A stretch of DNA of 64,000 bases from Adiantum capillus-veneris (taxonomy: Eukaryota; Streptophyta; Polypodiopsida; Polypodiales; Pteridaceae), in the NCBI GenBank assembly GCA_014529385.2, contig CM043958.1, forward strand, positions 125,773,817 to 125,837,816. Reading direction: 5' to 3'. The translations under genes and the position numbers were made by a program. Positions 58,278 to 64,000 of the stretch are shown piece after piece (positions within the stretch are counted from its first letter, which is position 1; each line of letters opens with the position of its first letter). The notes beneath the pieces were generated by a model. It searched no databases. It was not told the DNA's origin and was given only the letters and a program-made list of their open reading frames with translations.

Positions 58278-58694
58278 TCTAACTAAGTTTTAGGTGTAAA
58301 TTTTTACTTGTACTTTGGCACTTCAAGCACTAGTTGCTACTCCTATTTACTTTCACTCAAGCATCTATACCTGTGGCTCAAAATATCATTAATTGCAAGG
58401 AATAGACGAGAGGGGTTATCATAGCCCATTTGGCATCGGTTCTTGTCAAGCTTCTAATAGCTCAATAATGGTTAAGCCATAGGCAAGCCCCTTGGGACTC
58501 CATTATTAAGACCATAGCCTCACCATAGATCTTGACGATGATACCCCGTTAACTACACAAAGCAGGCGCACCTCAAGGATAATAAATCCCTATTCTACTT
58601 ACCCTCATGCAATTAACAATACCAACCGTTTGTAGCAAGCTTCAGGACCTCTCTTCTTGAGCAAGAAAAAAGAAACCAATATCTTTGATATCAA
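58278..58694 (-). other. Leader and degenerate primer-binding site of B
   Basis: The minus strand after the LTR end reads TTGATATCAAAGATATTGG, which differs from the iMet primer site TGGTATCAGAG at several places and is probably no longer usable. The remainder matches the A leader and holds no gene. Confidence 0.6.
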
Positions 58695-60181
<1,487 letters not shown>

Positions 60182-60453
60182 CTAAGCCAAGCTCCCATGG
60201 TCTATGATCTTTAAAGTTAAAAAGTTGAAACTTTGCCCTATGGAAGTCTTGATAAGGTTAAAGCAAGAGGTCTTTTAAACTCCATTGATGTACTTTTCTC
60301 TTTAGTAGACCATCCGCATCTGGAGCACCAATTCCCCTCTTTTGGATCCCACGTTCGGACAGCCTTTCCAATATCCAGCCTTTGCTCCCCCTGGTATTTT
60401 CCCTATATTAAATGATCAGTTTAATATGAGAAAATCATTTGGAAAAGTAGATA

Positions 60454-61445
60454 TTAGGTTTTTATGACATCAATATTGGTTTTGTATTTTGCCATTATTT
60501 CTACTATTTCGTTCCTTCTAATCTCCTTTTCCTTGCTTGGATTGGTTGACTCCTCCTGCTTGCCAAAAAGGTCTCCTAGCTTCTCAAACATTGGTAGCTT
60601 ATTTGTGGTTATCTCCTTTTGTGACCATCTTGAGTTTTGATCTTTCCAATAGTTTATGAGACCTTTGTATTCATTGTCATTGGAAATTGGGGCTTGTCCA
60701 TAACAATTAGAGTCAATGAACTCAGGCACGTCTTTGCTCTCGTCAAGTTGCAACAAGTATGGGAGAAACTCTTCTATGAGAACATTATCAACCATATTTT
60801 CTTCATCAAACTTTGAAGGAAATATGCAATTATTTGTAGGTGAAACACAACATTTGTATGGAGAGTCATCAACAAGAATTGCTTTGCATGGATCACATTC
60901 AAAGCATGCAGATATTTTTGCCAATGGCTTAAACATAGCTGGAACTTGAGGATTGTCTAGTCTAAATAATTGCACGCCGGAAACATAGCAAGATTCTTCA
61001 GACCAAACTACTAAAAATGGAAATATCTCCTGTACAGTGCTTTGAAGTGTTCTCAACATCTATAAACATTAGCTTCTCTAGTTGTTGACCAAATCCCAAC
61101 ATTGAATCTCTTCAATATGGTCTTTAAAAAGTAGATGCACCCTATTTGTAACACAATATGCCTTCGTGAATCATATTGAATAGACTCATGAATAGATTAT
61201 GATTGTTGACTTTGTTTCAATAGTAGACCATTCAAGTCCAATATTACTATCAACATGGATTTGGGATTTGATGAAACCAAAGTAGTTTCATCAACAACAC
61301 TCTCTTGCACATCTTTTATAAATTGAAAGTTTTCACCCATGGCTTCCTTCGATGAAAGATGCAACAAAGAGGCCTGAGGTATTTGCATTTGAGTATTAAT
61401 AATTGGATTCAATTCTTCAAGTGGATACATGTGGAAGGCCATCAT
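60454..61445 (-). pseudogene. FCP1-like phosphatase gene relic
   Basis: From 61445 the minus strand encodes an N-terminal stretch and the motif SMLIVILDLNGLLLKQ, the first HAD motif with Asn at the second catalytic position. After TAA at 61197 it continues with FLKTILKRFNVGIWSTTREA, then a one-base shift near 61060 leads into TVQEIFPFLVVWSEESC, CKAILVDDSPYKCCV (intact DDSP motif) and a 100-residue Lys/Glu-rich tail to 60454. This is the best preserved of three FCP1-like copies. FCP1-type enzymes act on phospho-Ser/Thr, often in the nucleus; DLNG variants are common in plant paralogues of unknown activity. Introns rather than mutations could explain one break, so a functional spliced gene is not fully excluded. 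Confidence 0.65.
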
Positions 61446-62639
61446 TATTTGTTGTTGGATTGAAGCATTCCTTATCTATCCCACCCTCAATCCTTGGATC
61501 TAAGCAAAAAACAATGAAAGATCACACAGTAGCCTCCTAGAGGATGACATATTAACAAGCAAGATATTTTGACATGATTATTGACATCCACATAATCATC
61601 ACTTTTTCTCAAACATTACTCCTCCATGTCTATTATGCAAGAAAAAAAATACTTAGAGGGTAAATCTATCCAAAATCTAAGTATTTTAATTTTGTTACTT
61701 ACGTACTTGAAAAAGACCAAGGCTATAACCTTAGTAGATCCTAGATATTTGTAGCACTATCCATTCAATAAATACTATTAAATAAGTTTTGTAAGGATGG
61801 GTGCATCTTTCATGCACCACTTGGCCAATCTAGACAAGTTCTTGGAGGCAAGAAAGAAAATTCATAATCCACAATCACGCCACTTGAAGCAAGTTCTGGA
61901 AGGGAAAGCTCATCATACTCTATTTAGTGCTTGGATAGTACCAAAGGGGAAATGCATCCTAAATCCACAATCTTCTCATTATATATAGTTTGTGCAGTGA
62001 AGGATGCATCGTAAATAAAATCAAAGTCGTTCTAATGACGTTTTGAATGGTGGTGTGCATCCTATATATTGAATCAAAACAAGTTGTGGAAGACTAGTAC
62101 CCATCTTAGATCCACCATTTGGCCAATCTAAAAATCATGGAAGAGTAGATACTAGCTCAATCAAAGATTCAATCATAGTTTTTGAAGTGTCCATCCATCC
62201 AAGGTCCACCACTTACCTTAATGGCTTCCTTTTGTCAGAGTGAGTGTATTCTAAATCCACCACAAAAATTTCTCACCAGTTATCACACCCTTGATCCACA
62301 ATAAGCAACCATTTTAAACAACTTATAGAAGCTTTGTTGCATTTTAGATCTACCACTTGTCCGATCTAAAAAGTTATAGAACACATACTGTTTCTTGGAT
62401 GCATCACTTGGAGATTTGAAGTTTAAGTTCTTGTTGAAGAGTAAGGGAAATATTAATCCACCACCAAGCCACTTTGAGCAAGGTGTGAGAAGGAAAAGTG
62501 CATCTTGTATCTAGTACTTTCCCTTTTGAAACAAATTAAGGAAAGTTTGGTGCATCCAAGATCCATCACAAGGCCATTCTAAACATGGTCAGTATAAGAG
62601 AAAACATTCATCCTAGATTCGCTACCTTTCCATTCCACT
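61446..62639. other. Non-coding with scattered minisatellite-like phrases
   Basis: No gene. Phrases such as CATCCATCCAAGGTCCACCA, ATCCACCACAA and GATCTACCACTTGTCC recur irregularly, looking like older, more diverged units of the minisatellite that follows. Confidence 0.55.
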
Positions 62640-63438
62640 TGTCCAAGCCAAGATCTATTGAGTTATAGAGGACCATAAGATCCACCACTTGTATAATATA
62701 TGCCCTATTGAAACATAGAAAGACATAAGGTTCACCACTTGTCCAAGCTATGTTCCATTTAAGCATAGAGGACCATAAGGTCCCATTCTATGCTCTATTA
62801 AAGCATAGAGAGCCATGAGGTCCACCACTTGTCCAATCTATGCTCCATTCAAGAATAGAGAGCCACAAGACCCACCACTTGTCCAAGATAAGAGTGATTC
62901 AAGCATAGAAAAACACAAGGTCCACCACTTGTCCAATCTATGCTCCATTCAAGAATAGAGAGCCACAAGACCCACAACTTGTCCAAGATAAGAGTGATTC
63001 AAGCATAGAAAAACACAAGGTCCATCACTTGTCTAGTCTATGATTTATTTAAGGGTATAGAGCCATAAGATCCACCACTTGTCCAAGGAATTAACCCATT
63101 CAAGCATAGAAAGATACACGGTTCACCACGTGTCCAATCTCTGCTCTATTAAAAGACAGAGATCCATAAGTTCCACCACTTTTCTAAGCTATGCTCCATT
63201 AAATCATAGAGGACCATAAGGTCCACCACTTGTCCAATGTATGCTCTATTGAAGCATAGAGAGCCATTAAATCCAACACTTGTTCAAACTATCCTCCATT
63301 CCACCATAGGTAGCCACAAGGTCCACTACGTGTCCAAGCAAAGTGCCATTCTAGCATAGAAAGCCACAAGGTCCACCACTAAATCTAGGCTCTATTGAAG
63401 CATAGAGAACCATAATTTCTACCACTTGTCCAATCTAT
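62640..63438 (+). repeat. ~50-bp minisatellite, about 16 units
   Basis: Units follow the pattern AAGCATAGAGAGCCACAAGG then TCCACCACTTGTCCAATCTA then TGCTCCATTC. There are about 16 of them with 10-25% variation; one unit near 62780 is shortened. Two adjacent units near 62820-62920 recur almost unchanged as a 100-bp pair at 62920-63020, a small higher-order repeat. The array is cut after CCAATCTAT by the LTR at 63439. Confidence 0.85.
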
Positions 63439-63828
63439 TGTTATGGCATAAGCTGCGCATTGTGGCCCTGCGGTATTGCGGATGTGTGGACATTGCGGAC
63501 TAGGAGTCATGAAGCTTTGGGATAGTTCTTCATGGGATGTCATGAGACAGGACAGGGTTTTGCACCGTTCTTGATCTGCGCTAGAGCAACGTTTGTATAT
63601 GGGGGGGCATACCAATCTTTGGGGATATCTCTATTTTTCATGTCATCAATATATATCCCTCTTGTACTCTGTGTTCGGTTGCATATCAATGAAGAAGACG
63701 GTGTTCTATTTCTGTGACTCATTTTCTATTCTGCCTTCCTATGTTTTGATGTTCATATAATGTAAGGCAGCGTGAGGGTATTCATTCCCGTAATGCTTAT
63801 TGCTCCTCTGTGGGCAATAGACATTACA
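63439..63828 (+). mobile_element. 5' LTR of a further retrotransposon, running off the window
   Basis: The minisatellite stops at 63438. A 390-bp segment then starts TGTTATGG and ends GACATTACA, followed two bases later by a TGGCGACC primer-like site. An ATATATATCC box lies near 63650. TG...CA ends, near-inverted termini (TGTTAT/ATTACA) and the break in the array support an LTR. The other LTR is outside the window, so limits are provisional. Confidence 0.55.
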
Positions 63829-63830
63829 TC

Positions 63831-63850
63831 TGGCGACCACGATGCACGAT
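63831..63850 (+). promoter_or_regulatory. Possible non-Met primer-binding site
   Basis: TGGCGACCACGATGCACGAT begins with TGG, as needed to pair with a CCA tRNA end, two bases after the LTR end. It is neither the iMet nor the tRNA-Asp site. The tRNA was not identified. Confidence 0.4.
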
Positions 63851-64000
63851 GGGTGACCTGCTATGAACACGCAGCACTAGGTTGCAGGGTCCTCCTGACC
63901 CTAAGGATTCCAATTATGGGGAGACGTCGGAGACACGGTTTGGATGAATTTGTTTTTCTACATCGCATGCTGAGGAACATGTGTCTCCATCACCAAGTCC
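63851..64000 (+). other. Start of the internal region of the right-edge element
   Basis: An open frame with GRRRRHGLDEFVFLHRMLRN-like basic sequence begins near 63918. It could be the gag start, but too little is present to judge. Confidence 0.3.

Noticed and set aside
62640-63438. Possible CRISPR-like array of regularly spaced repeats
   Set aside because: Units vary throughout without unique spacers, in plant DNA; it is a minisatellite.

Overview
This window looks like nuclear DNA of a land plant with a repeat-rich genome. The evidence is Ty3/gypsy chromoviruses and a Tat-like gypsy element primed by tRNA-iMet and tRNA-Asp, a Ty1/copia element, a CACTA (tnp2) transposase with short GT-AG introns, several MITE-like elements, long CA/GA microsatellites and no intact ordinary gene. 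I see no tRNA, rRNA, CRISPR or prokaryotic operon. The clade cannot be fixed from sequence alone; a large-genome plant is a guess from TE density and nesting.

Layout. 0.3-0.56 kb: MITE-like element. 1.05-4.55 kb (minus): decayed CACTA tnp2 transposase, split by a related MITE at 3964-4231. 4.57-8.44 kb (minus): Tat-like element with an LTR, tRNA-Asp primer site, a long palindrome-bearing leader and an RT/RNase H remnant with a second RNase H. 8.6-11.1 kb (plus): gag pseudogene and unrecognised reading frames. 12.1-24.45 kb (minus): a decayed transposase-like gene split in two by chromovirus A. Chromovirus A (12,899-21,780, plus) is structurally complete with two ~1.6 kb LTRs and a perfect AATTT target duplication. 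24.5-26.2 kb: AT-rich DNA and CA/GT microsatellites. 26,227-34,959: element C, with two ~3.5-3.7 kb LTRs around only ~1.57 kb of internal DNA (LARD-like). 35-35.7 kb: CT/CA microsatellites. 36.1-37.85 kb (minus): gag remnant. 38-40.95 kb (plus): copia element that has lost its integrase core and most of its RT. 41.2-45.5 kb (plus): multi-exon gene or pseudogene ending in an FCP1-like phosphatase domain. 47.6-48.25 kb and 60.45-61.45 kb (minus): two more FCP1-like relics. 49,085-60,181 (minus): chromovirus B, a relative of A carrying three DNA-transposon insertions. 62.64-63.44 kb: minisatellite of ~50-bp units, cut by the 5' LTR of a further element that runs off the right edge.

How it fits together. 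The insertion order can be read from the nesting: an old transposase gene, then A inside it; B, then two copies of a TA-flanked 1.3-kb TIR family and a 248-bp 9-bp-TSD MITE inside B. All four stop codons in A that can be compared with B are C-to-T (or paired CpG) changes, and the 41-45 kb gene repeatedly has TAG where CAG would fit, so methylation-driven deamination appears to be a main decay route. The most noteworthy items are the non-autonomous TIR family, the giant-LTR element with an unrecognised internal frame, the repeated perfect palindrome in the Tat leader, the patchy LTR identity of A, and the dispersed FCP1-like relics.
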